This document shows positions 1 to 5,270 of a stretch of 6,514 nucleotides of DNA, piece by piece (the first letter of the stretch is position 1; each line of letters opens with the position of its first letter). A model generated the notes under the pieces. The model was not told the origin of the DNA and did no database searches. It saw nothing but the letters and a program-made list of their open reading frames with translations. Position numbers and translations under genes: made by a program. The stretch spans positions 1 through 6,514 of the forward strand of contig JAEYTA010000146.1 of assembly GCA_023434265.1 (NCBI GenBank), in the 5' to 3' direction. The DNA is from Pseudomonadota bacterium. Its GTDB lineage: Bacteria > Pseudomonadota > Alphaproteobacteria > Caulobacterales > Caulobacteraceae.

Positions 1-556
1 GCACATAGCCGTCCGAGGACTCGTACAGCGCCGAGCCCACCAGCCGCGCCTCGCCCAGTTCCGCCGCGCCCGACCCCGCCAGCCGCGCCCCGCCGCGTTC
101 GGCCAGCGAGCCGTCGAGCGTCCAGCCCGCGTCCCGCTCGCGCAGCTGGATCGTCCCCGTCAGCGCCCCCGCGCCGTACGGCCCCGCCCCGGCTCCGCGG
201 ACGATGTCCAGCCCCGACAGGCTCTCGGTCGGGACCTGGGACCAGATCACCCAGCCGCCGAACGGGTCGTTCAGCGGCACGCCGTCCAGAGTCACCAGCG
301 TCCGCCCCGCCCCCGATGGCGCGATGGCCCGCAGCGATATCCCCTGCGTCGTCGGATTGGCCGACAGGCTGGAGGTGCGGCGGAACAGGGAGACGGCGGG
401 GACGCTGGCCAGCGCCTCGTCCAGCCGCGGCTCGTCGCGCAGGTCGCCGGCATCCAGGCGGATGACCGCGAAGGCGGCCTCCGACGCGGCCGGCGGCAGC
501 CGCGCGCCGGTGACGACGACTTCGGGCAGTTCGGGGGGCGGGGGGACCTGCAGCAT
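1..556 (-). CDS. TonB-dependent outer-membrane receptor, N-terminal part (cut by window edge)
   Basis: 185 codons are visible; the C-terminal part lies beyond the window start. The protein would be an outer-membrane beta-barrel importing a siderophore, cobalamin or similar ligand using TonB energy. Seen: a TonB-box-like PEVVVTGAR at residues 11-19, then a plug domain (about 29-140) with the family motifs LDEALASVPAV (45-55), TQGISLRAI (70-78), TLVTLDGVPLNDPFGG (86-101), and DIVRGAGAGPYGAGALTG (117-134), a close match to the usual 'R-G-x(2-3)-S-x-x-G-x-x-A-x-x-G' segment. After about 140 the first barrel strands begin. The ATG at 554-556 is the only usable start because an in-frame TAG lies at 563-565, three codons upstream. 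It gives MLQVPPPPELPEVVVTG with no signal peptide, which is odd for this family; the start region may be damaged. No good Shine-Dalgarno sequence is seen. It lies 41 nt after the Mur ligase on the same strand, so co-transcription is possible. The ligand cannot be told. Confidence 0.9.
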   Translation of the reverse strand, partial: MLQVPPPPELPEVVVTGARLPPAASEAAFAVIRLDAGDLRDEPRLDEALASVPAVSLFRRTSSLSANPTTQGISLRAIAPSGAGRTLVTLDGVPLNDPFGGWVIWSQVPTESLSGLDIVRGAGAGPYGAGALTGTIQLRERDAGWTLDGSLAERGGARLAGSGAAELGEARLVGSALYESSDGYV

Positions 557-597
557 GAAGCGCTACAATACCCCGGCGCCGGAACGGTTGCCGCGCC

Positions 598-2004
598 TCA
601 GCCCAGCCGCGCCAGCAGTCCCGCCGCGAAACTCGACAGGGTGTCGTCGCGCGCGCCCATGACGACGATGCGGTCCCCCGGCCGGGCCAGTTCGACCAGA
701 CGGTCGCCGCACGCCTCGCGCGTCGGCAGGGCCTCGGCGTTGCGGCCGGCGGCGCGCACGCCTTCGGCGATGTCGCCGGAGCTGACCGAGCGGTCGGTGG
801 TGCCGCCGTAATAGACCGGCTCGGGCATCAGCAGCACGTCGTCGGGCCGCAGCAGGCCGGTGAAACCCTCGATGAACTCCGACCGCATCAGCTTCAGCGG
901 GCCGAAGCCGTGCGGCTGGAACAGCACCAGCAGCCGCCCGTCGAAGGCGTGCAGCGTCTTCAGCGTGGCGGCGATCTTGTCCGGGTTGTGGGCGAAGTCG
1001 TCGATGACCGTCACCCCGCCGGCCGTCCCCACCGTCTCCATCCGCCGCCGGATGCCGGCGAAGCCTTCCAGCGCCGCCACCGCCGCCTCCAGCGGCACGT
1101 CCAGCGCCCGCGCCGCCGCCAACGCCGCCAGCGCATTGGCGACATTGTGCGCCCCCGGCACGGCCAGGGTGACCGTCCGTCGCGCGCCCGAGGCCCGCTC
1201 GGCCAGCACGAACCGGATCCCGGTGGCCAGCGGCTCGAGGTCGTGGGCGGCGAAATCCGCGGCGTCGTTGCCCAGGGCGAAGGTCAGCACCGCCCCGCCG
1301 CGCCCGTCCTCGACCATGCGCTGCGCCAGCGCCGCCGTCTCCGGATTGTCGAGGTTCAGCACCGCCGTCCGCGCCCGCCCCGTGAAGCCGCCGAACAGCT
1401 CGCGCAACTCCTCCATCGACTTGTGGTCCAGCGAGATGTTGGACACCACCGCCACCGTCGGGTCGTAGCGCGCGATCGAGCCGTCGGACTCGTCGACCTC
1501 GGAGACGAACAGCTCCTGACCGCCGACGAGGGCGCTGGCGAAGGGATGGTCGGCGTCGGCGAAATTCTTCATCACCGCCCCGTTCATCACCGTCGGCGCG
1601 CGCCCGGCCTGGTGCAGCATCCAGGCGATCATGCCGGTGATGGTCGACTTGCCCGAGGTGCCGGCGACGCCGACCGAGGTCGGGGCGGCGTTGAACAGCT
1701 GGCTGAGCAGCTCCGGCCGGGTCACGATCCGCGCCCCGACGGCCCTGGCCCCCCCGATGTCCGGCACCGTCTCCTCGACCGCGCCGGTGGCGACCACGAT
1801 CTGATCGGCCCGGGTCACGCCCGACCCGTCCTGCGGATGCAGGGCGACCCCGTGCGCCTCCAGCCAGGCGAACTTCTCCGGCGTCCGCCCCTGGTCGCGC
1901 GACCGGTCCGAGCCGGCGATGCGGTTCCCCTGCGCCTGCACGATCATCGCCAGCGGCAGCATCCCCGAGCCGCCGACGCCGCAGAAGAAATAGTCCTGAT
2001 CCAT
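598..2004 (-). CDS. mpl: Mur ligase, probably UDP-MurNAc:tripeptide ligase (Mpl) of peptidoglycan recycling; MurC-like
   Basis: 468 aa, the usual MurC/Mpl length. Such ligases use ATP to join an amino acid or peptide to UDP-MurNAc in the cytoplasm. Seen, N to C: Rossmann-like GVGGSGMLPLA (9-19) and GSD (31-33) of the UDP-binding domain; P-loop GTSGKSTIT (115-123); SEVDESDGS (168-176), like the EADESDxSF of MurC/Mpl; SNISLDH (188-194); GAHNVANALAALA (284-296); GIRRRMETVG (317-326); DDFAHNPDKI (335-344), close to the Mpl signature DDFAHHPTAI. The P-loop Ser in place of His (GTHGKT in MurC) and HNP in place of HHP mark a divergent subgroup. I prefer Mpl over the essential MurC because the divergent neighbour is an LD-carboxypeptidase, whose product is the Mpl substrate, and because no mur/dcw cluster genes are nearby; this is inference. 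The ATG at 2004 starts directly on the nucleotide-binding strand. No SD is seen, so a leaderless start is possible (GCTTAGTC box, 2012-2019 read on minus). Confidence 0.85.
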   Translation of the reverse strand: MDQDYFFCGVGGSGMLPLAMIVQAQGNRIAGSDRSRDQGRTPEKFAWLEAHGVALHPQDGSGVTRADQIVVATGAVEETVPDIGGARAVGARIVTRPELLSQLFNAAPTSVGVAGTSGKSTITGMIAWMLHQAGRAPTVMNGAVMKNFADADHPFASALVGGQELFVSEVDESDGSIARYDPTVAVVSNISLDHKSMEELRELFGGFTGRARTAVLNLDNPETAALAQRMVEDGRGGAVLTFALGNDAADFAAHDLEPLATGIRFVLAERASGARRTVTLAVPGAHNVANALAALAAARALDVPLEAAVAALEGFAGIRRRMETVGTAGGVTVIDDFAHNPDKIAATLKTLHAFDGRLLVLFQPHGFGPLKLMRSEFIEGFTGLLRPDDVLLMPEPVYYGGTTDRSVSSGDIAEGVRAAGRNAEALPTREACGDRLVELARPGDRIVVMGARDDTLSSFAAGLLARLG

Positions 2005-2018
2005 GCGGCGTGACTAAG

Positions 2019-2164
2019 CCCCTTCCCCTCGAGGGGGAAGGGGTTGGGGATGGGGTGGAGGCACAGGTTTCGCCGGGGGCGCCGGAGGCGTCGGCGCCCA
2101 TCGGAGCTCGCTGCGCTCCATCCCGCGCCTCCACCCCGCCCAACCCTCCCCCTCGAGGGGAGGG
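2019..2164. repeat. Nested palindromic intergenic repeat (REP/MITE-like), centred on two CTCGAG palindromes
   Basis: A compound inverted repeat fills the space between the divergent mpl and ldcA genes. The left end (2019-2043) and right end (2144-2164) are each near-perfect palindromes around CTCGAG. The two ends are also inverted copies of each other: GGGTTGGG (2041-2048) pairs with CCCAACCC (2139-2146), and GGGGTGGAGGC (2052-2062) with GCCTCCACCCC (2127-2137). Inside lie two more hairpins: GGGCGCCG/CGGCGCCC (2077-2084 with 2092-2099, 7-nt loop) and GGAGC/GCTCC (2103-2107 with 2115-2119). There is no transposase and no coding. The end palindromes translate as PLPLEGEG- or PSPSRGRG-like peptides, which I recognise from spurious ORFs in GC-rich alphaproteobacteria; dispersal in the genome is therefore expected but cannot be shown from one copy. 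The right palindrome is followed by CTTTT, so it could also end rightward transcripts. Confidence 0.8.
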
Positions 2165-2205
2165 CTTTTGCAGGCGCGGGCGCCGTGCCAAGACAAGGCT
2201 CACAC

Positions 2206-2211
2206 GGGAGG
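2206..2211 (+). promoter_or_regulatory. Ribosome binding site of ldcA (fixes the GTG start)
   Basis: GGGAGG lies 9 nt before the GTG at 2221. The reading frame stays open upstream into the palindromic repeat (an ATG at 2044), but that extension is only repeat-derived, Arg/Pro-rich sequence. The site therefore supports starting at GTG 2221, where homology to the S66 family begins (VKIGIVNASS). Confidence 0.7.
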
Positions 2212-2220
2212 TGCGGCAGG

Positions 2221-3042
2221 GTGAAGATCGGCATCGTCAACGCCAGTTCGCGCTTCAGCCGCGAGCGCGGCGAGGCCATCGAGGCTTGGATCGCGGCCAA
2301 TGTGCCCGACGGCTCGATCAAGGTCGTCTTCCACCCCGCGACCTTCGGCAAGCACGGCCATTTCGGCGGCGACGACGCCAGCCGCGCCCGCGCCTTCGTC
2401 GAGTTCGCCAACGATCCGCGGCTGGACGCCATCTGGTTCGCCCGCGGCGGCTACGGCTCGTGCCGCATCGCCGAGGCGGTGCTCCCCCAGCTGTCGGATG
2501 TGGCCCGCAAGAAGCGCTACCTCGGCTACTCGGACGCCGGCAGCCTGCTCGCCGGCCTCTACAAGGCCGGCTTCCCGCACGTGGCCCACGGCCCGATGGC
2601 GTCGGACGCCGTGCGCCGCGACGAAACCGCCTGGCGGGCGCTGAACTGGCTGCGCTCGGGCGACCCGGCCTCGTGGGAGCCGTCCCTGCATGACGACCCG
2701 CGCCCGGCCGTGGCCTTCAACCTGACCATCCTCGACCAGCTGATGGGGACGTATCTCGAGCCCGACCTGAGCGGCCATGTGGTGATGCTGGAGGAGGTTT
2801 CCGAAGCCCTCTACCGCGTCGACCGGATGATGTTCCACCTCACCGCCCAGGCTGGCATGAAGCGCTGCGCCGGCATCCGTCTCGGCCGCGTTTCCGACAT
2901 CACGCCCAACGACCCCGACTTCGGCCTGACCCCGGAGCAGATCGTCGGCTACTGGTGCCAGCGCTCGGGCATTCCCTTCCTCGGCGCCGCCGACATCGGC
3001 CACGACGGCGGCAACAAGGTCGTCCCCTTCGGCCCGCGCTGA
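2221..3042 (+). CDS. ldcA: LD-carboxypeptidase (muramoyltetrapeptide carboxypeptidase, family S66)
   Basis: 273 aa from the GTG start. It cleaves the terminal D-Ala from the L-Ala-D-Glu-mDap-D-Ala tetrapeptide of recycled muropeptides. No signal peptide is present, so it acts in the cytoplasm, as known LdcA enzymes do. Seen: the nucleophile-elbow segment ARGGYGSCR (74-82) with probable catalytic Ser80; GYSDAGSLLAGL (102-113) and HGPMASD (123-129), matching the family 'GySD...HGPM'; NLTILDQLMGT (167-177); MLEEVSEALYRVDR (189-202) with probable catalytic Glu191; and DIGHDGGNKVVPFG (258-271) with probable catalytic His261. The Ser-Glu-His order and spacing fit the S66 triad (Pseudomonas LdcA Ser115/Glu217/His285). 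It is somewhat shorter than the usual ~300 aa, lacking some N-terminal residues and a C-terminal extension after the 'PxG' motif, but it looks intact. It is divergent from the Mpl-type ligase. No convincing promoter is visible between the repeat and the RBS. Confidence 0.93.
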   Translation: MKIGIVNASSRFSRERGEAIEAWIAANVPDGSIKVVFHPATFGKHGHFGGDDASRARAFVEFANDPRLDAIWFARGGYGSCRIAEAVLPQLSDVARKKRYLGYSDAGSLLAGLYKAGFPHVAHGPMASDAVRRDETAWRALNWLRSGDPASWEPSLHDDPRPAVAFNLTILDQLMGTYLEPDLSGHVVMLEEVSEALYRVDRMMFHLTAQAGMKRCAGIRLGRVSDITPNDPDFGLTPEQIVGYWCQRSGIPFLGAADIGHDGGNKVVPFGPR

Positions 3043-3151
3043 CCGCTCGCCCCGGCGGCGAAAGCGTTCGACTCCCGCATCGCGCCGGCGCTCACTTCCG
3101 TCCGGACGGCTCCGACACGCGGGCCGCGCACGCCTGGGGGATGGGCGCGCG

Positions 3152-3190
3152 GACGGACCGGCCGGCGTCGGGGGGCGCCGGCCGGCCGTC
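3152..3190. terminator. Strong GC hairpin, possible terminator after ldcA
   Basis: GACGGACCGGCCGGCG (3152-3167) pairs with CGCCGGCCGGCCGTC (3176-3190): 15 base pairs with one bulged A (3157) and an 8-nt loop rich in G. No T-tract follows, so this is not a textbook intrinsic terminator. It lies 109 bp after the ldcA stop and 52 bp before the next start, and it marks the left side of the lower-GC cassette. Two shorter palindromes precede it: GCGCCGGCGC (3082-3091) and CCGTCCGGACGG (3098-3109). Nothing else is seen in the 200-bp gap. Confidence 0.45.
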
Positions 3191-3228
3191 TACGCCATCG
3201 ATGCGCGGTGCGGCATTCATCTCGCTGT

Positions 3229-3242
3229 GCTATGGTCGCGCC
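3229..3242 (+). promoter_or_regulatory. Possible leaderless -10 element for the HEPN cassette
   Basis: GCTATGGT (3229-3236) resembles an alphaproteobacterial -10 (TATGGT against TATAAT, 4 of 6; partial match to the Caulobacter GCTANAWC). It lies 6 nt before the ATG at 3243, which puts the expected transcript start on or beside the start codon. No Shine-Dalgarno sequence is present, which fits a leaderless mRNA. No good -35 hexamer is seen, so this is tentative. Confidence 0.35.
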
Positions 3243-3506
3243 ATGTCCAACGCCGAATTCAGCGAAGTCACCCGGAGAGTTCAGGAAGTTGTCGGCAAGA
3301 GCGATCTCGCCGAACAGGTAACCGGGATTTCCGTTGCAGAGACGACAGACGAATCCGGAAGCGAATTCCTCCGGGTCGTGCTGAGCCTTCGTAGCCTCAA
3401 AAAGCTCGATTTCGATCGGATCGAGGTGTTCGTGCGCGCCATCGAGGATTCCGTCGCCGAGGTCGACGACCGGTTCGCAAGCGTCAGGTTGGCTGAAGCA
3501 GCCTGA
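3243..3506 (+). CDS. Small conserved-looking protein, first gene of a HEPN two-gene cassette
   Basis: 87 aa, function unknown. The layout reads as a short N-terminal helix (EVTRRVQEVVGKS, 8-20), a beta segment (VTGISVAE, 26-33), a second strand (EFLRVVLSLR, 41-50), a helix (DFDRIEVFVRAIEDSVAEV, 56-74), and a closing DDRFASVRL (75-83). This would be a compact alpha/beta fold of beta-beta-alpha-beta type; it is a prediction by eye. It has no signal peptide, membrane segment or Cys pair. It lacks the GSxxxGxxxSDxD motif of the MNT nucleotidyltransferases that usually accompany HEPN toxins, so it is not a classical MNT antitoxin. Its TGA overlaps the ATG of the HEPN gene (TGATG), so the two are almost certainly translationally coupled. 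GC content is about 55-65% per 60-base line, well below the neighbours. The ATG at 3243 is chosen because the open frame upstream runs through the hairpin and non-coding gap. Confidence 0.75.
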   Translation: MSNAEFSEVTRRVQEVVGKSDLAEQVTGISVAETTDESGSEFLRVVLSLRSLKKLDFDRIEVFVRAIEDSVAEVDDRFASVRLAEAA

Positions 3507-4054
3507 TGGCGGCTCACCACGCCGAACTGCTTCAGGCGGCCCGCCTTCTTCTCCAGCGGACGCCCGGCCAGCGAGGGAGGTTGTCGGGCGCGAGAGTGCG
3601 CCGCGCGATCTCCACAGCCTACTATGCGCTGTTCGGCTTTCTTATGAAGGAGGTGTCGGACCGGATCGTTGGAACGGACGGACGCCTGCTCGTGCGTCGC
3701 CGGATGTTCGGCCGGTTGATGTCTCATAGCGGCATGAAGGCCGCCTTCGAGAAGTTGCGGGCTCGGCAATTGGACGCTGCTGTCGCCGATTTCGTCAGAC
3801 ATCCGCGAGCCGTTCAGCCCGTTCCGCCATTCGCCAGGGATCTTGCGGTGGTGTTTTGCGATGCGCAGGCCAAGCGTCACGACGCCGACTACGACATGAA
3901 CGCCGCCCTAAGCGAGGCCGACGCGCTGCTGCTGATCCGACGCGTGGAGCATGTCATCGGCCAATGGCTTGCCGCCAATGACGCCGTGAGCAGGGACTTC
4001 AAGCACGCCGTGTCCCTTCTCCTGCTGTTCAAGGGCAGGCTCCGGACCGAATAG
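3506..4054 (+). CDS. HEPN-like domain protein, second gene of cassette
   Basis: 182 aa, probably cytoplasmic and largely helical. Seen: the helix RRAISTAYYALFGFL (32-46), matching the 'R-x-x-S-x-x-Y-Y-A-x-F-H' signature of HEPN proteins (COG1895/COG2250-like), and AKRHDADYDMNAALSEADALLL (122-143), matching the second conserved helix 'R-x-x-A-D-Y-D'. HEPN domains occur in RNase toxins, CRISPR effectors and nucleotidyltransferase partners. The catalytic RX4-6H motif of the RNase forms is not found: after Arg124 the fourth-spaced position carries Tyr129, not His, so RNase activity is doubtful. A C-terminal helix (163-180, VSLLLLFKGR) is hydrophobic but too short and charged for a clear membrane anchor. 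The ATG at 3506 overlaps the preceding stop. GC is about 57-67% per line. Likely partner of the 87-aa protein; a toxin-antitoxin, defence or regulatory role is inference only. Confidence 0.78.
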   Translation: MAAHHAELLQAARLLLQRTPGQRGRLSGARVRRAISTAYYALFGFLMKEVSDRIVGTDGRLLVRRRMFGRLMSHSGMKAAFEKLRARQLDAAVADFVRHPRAVQPVPPFARDLAVVFCDAQAKRHDADYDMNAALSEADALLLIRRVEHVIGQWLAANDAVSRDFKHAVSLLLLFKGRLRTE

Positions 4055-4059
4055 GCCGT

Positions 4060-4088
4060 TTGGCGACGGGCCTCAGGCACGCCATCTT
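4060..4088 (+). promoter_or_regulatory. Possible promoter of the aspartic protease gene (leaderless)
   Basis: TTGGCG (4060-4065; TTGACG-like) and CATCTT (4083-4088) are separated by 17 bp, and the -10-like box ends 6 nt before the ATG at 4095. No Shine-Dalgarno sequence precedes the ATG. The -10 match is poor, so this is tentative, but the geometry repeats that of the HEPN cassette start. Confidence 0.3.
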
Positions 4089-4094
4089 CTCCCC

Positions 4095-5042
4095 ATGAAC
4101 CGCCGCAGCCTCCTGATCCGCGCCGCCAGCCTGGCCGCCGTCGCCGGCGGGGCGTGGTGGGTGCGCGAACATCTGGTGTGGCCGGCCCCGGAACTGGCGT
4201 TCGGACCGCACGGCGCCACGACGTGGATGCCCTACGGCCGGCGCTCGGCGGCGCCCACCGTGCCGGTCCGCCTGGCCGGCCGCACGGTGCTGGCCCTGAT
4301 CGACAGCGGCGCCCAGTATTCGGTCATCCACCGCGGCCTGTTCGAGCAGCTGCCCCCCGCCGGCCGGTCGATTTTCGACATGCCCCTGGTCGCCTACGGC
4401 GTCGGCGGCGGGGCCCAGATGGGCCGCGGCACGACGCTGGAGCTGGGCCTGCCCGGCCTGACCGTGCGCGGCCTGCGCGCCGCCATCCTCGATCTCGGGC
4501 CGCTGGCCGCCGAAGACGGCCTGCGCACCCCGCTGATCATCGGCCAGGACGTGCTGGGCGAGGCGGTGCTGGCGCTCGACCCCGCGCGGCGGCACGTGCG
4601 GCTGATCGCCCCCGACGCCTTCGTCGCGCCCCCCGACCTCTCGCCCGCCCCGGTGCGCCGCTCCGGCTCCGCCCTGTTCGCCGAGGTCACCGTCGAGGGG
4701 ACGATGCTGGAGGCCGTGGTCGACACGGGCGCCTCGGCCCTGCTCGGCCTCAGCCGCGAAACCGCCGCCGCCGCCGGCTTGCTGGACGGCCGTCCGACCG
4801 GAACCGGCGTCAGCCTGGTGCTGGGCGGCGCGCTGGAGTCCCTGTCGGTAGAGGCGCGCACCGTGACCTTCGCCGACCACCTCTACCGCGACGTCGAGGT
4901 CGGCGTGTTCGACCAGCCGCCGCTGCCCAACTTCCCCGGCGGCCTCGTCGGCATGGCGGCCTTCGCCGATCGCCGCGCGGCCCTCGACCTCGGCCGCGGC
5001 CTGCTGCTGATCTCGCGCCCCCTCGACCTCACCGTGGGCTGA
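4095..5042 (+). CDS. Exported retropepsin-like aspartic protease family protein with two protease motifs
   Basis: 315 aa. Two retroviral-type aspartic protease units lie in tandem. The first has VLALIDSGAQYSVI (65-78, Asp70) and closes with LIIGQDVLGEAVLALDP (147-163). The second has AVVDTGASALLGLS (207-220, Asp210) and closes with GLVGMAAFADRRAALDLG (283-300). Each unit carries the D-[ST]-G-A active-site motif and the later 'hydrophobic-G-x-x' motif, so one chain could form the two-lobed active site that retropepsins make by dimerising. The N-terminus, NRRSLLIRAASLAAVAGGAWW (2-22), is a hydrophobic segment behind twin arginines: a signal anchor or Tat-like signal. The protein should therefore face the periplasm. 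Substrate unknown. It belongs to the broad bacterial 'aspartyl protease family' (Asp_protease_2-like). It is separated from the HEPN gene by 40 bp and returns to high GC, so it is probably an original chromosomal gene. It converges on the minus-strand operon at 5105-5618. Confidence 0.85.
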   Translation: MNRRSLLIRAASLAAVAGGAWWVREHLVWPAPELAFGPHGATTWMPYGRRSAAPTVPVRLAGRTVLALIDSGAQYSVIHRGLFEQLPPAGRSIFDMPLVAYGVGGGAQMGRGTTLELGLPGLTVRGLRAAILDLGPLAAEDGLRTPLIIGQDVLGEAVLALDPARRHVRLIAPDAFVAPPDLSPAPVRRSGSALFAEVTVEGTMLEAVVDTGASALLGLSRETAAAAGLLDGRPTGTGVSLVLGGALESLSVEARTVTFADHLYRDVEVGVFDQPPLPNFPGGLVGMAAFADRRAALDLGRGLLLISRPLDLTVG

Positions 5043-5065
5043 TCGGTGGCCTCAGGCGATCGTCG

Positions 5066-5104
5066 GCCCGGAGGCGGCGGCCGCGCCCGCCCGCGGCCCC
5101 GGGC
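5066..5104. terminator. Two-part hairpin between convergent genes, likely bidirectional terminator
   Basis: GCCCGG (5066-5071) pairs with CCGGGC (5099-5104), and inside it GGCCGCG (5079-5085) pairs with CGCGGCC (5092-5098) around a 6-nt loop, with an unpaired stretch on the left side. It lies 23 bp after the protease stop and abuts the stop of the 46-aa gene coming the other way. No T-tract is present, so it may act as a transcript-end stabiliser rather than a true intrinsic terminator. Confidence 0.45.
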
Positions 5105-5245
5105 TCAAACCGGACGTTCGTCGGCGTCCTTGCGGCCGGCCCGGACCTTGCGGCTGAGGCCGCACCGATAGCAGACCTCGGCCTGACGCCGCTCCGACCA
5201 GCCGAACTGGTGCCGGCACAACAGACGTTCGAGGGCCTTCAGCAT
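5105..5245 (-). CDS. Small Cys/His protein, probable zinc ribbon (46 aa)
   Basis: 46 aa, beginning MLKALERLLCRHQFGWSERR and ending DERPV. Four possible metal ligands form a C-x-H ... C-x2-C set: Cys10, His12, Cys25 and Cys28 (CRHQFGWS; VCYRCG). This looks like a minimal zinc knuckle or ribbon, similar in style to short phage and proteobacterial 'CxxH...CxRCG' proteins. The tail after residue 31 is basic (SRKVRAGRK), which could contact nucleic acid; that is inference. The start ATG at 5243-5245 lies 25 bp after the stop of the 115-aa gene on the same strand, so the two are probably one operon. GGGGA, 6 nt upstream, is a weak ribosome binding site. Codon use (third-position G/C) matches the surrounding genes. 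Function unknown. Confidence 0.7.
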   Translation of the reverse strand: MLKALERLLCRHQFGWSERRQAEVCYRCGLSRKVRAGRKDADERPV

Positions 5246-5270
5246 GTCCGGTCCCCGATCGCCCCGTGGC

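Noticed and set aside
910..2013. 367-aa plus-strand open frame antisense to the Mur ligase
   Set aside because: Arg/His/Gln-rich antisense shadow with no recognisable domain or ribosome binding site.
563..2203. 546-aa minus-strand open frame overlapping the Mur ligase
   Set aside because: Its composition is extreme Arg/Gly/Ala with no domain; it is a frame shadow of the ligase in GC-rich DNA, extended through the repeat.
2044..2220. N-terminal extension of ldcA to an ATG inside the palindromic repeat (332-aa version)
   Set aside because: The extra 59 residues are Arg/Pro-rich repeat translation, while GTG 2221 has a good ribosome binding site and begins exactly where family homology starts.
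3506..4054. Calling the second cassette gene a HEPN RNase toxin
   Set aside because: The HEPN fold signatures are present, but the catalytic RX4-6H motif is not, so RNase or toxin activity is not claimed.
4069..5057. Direct repeat GGCCTCAGGC at 4069-4078 and 5048-5057 flanking the protease gene
   Set aside because: Only 10 bp in GC-rich DNA, no inverted ends or recombinase; most likely chance, so not called an attachment site or target duplication.
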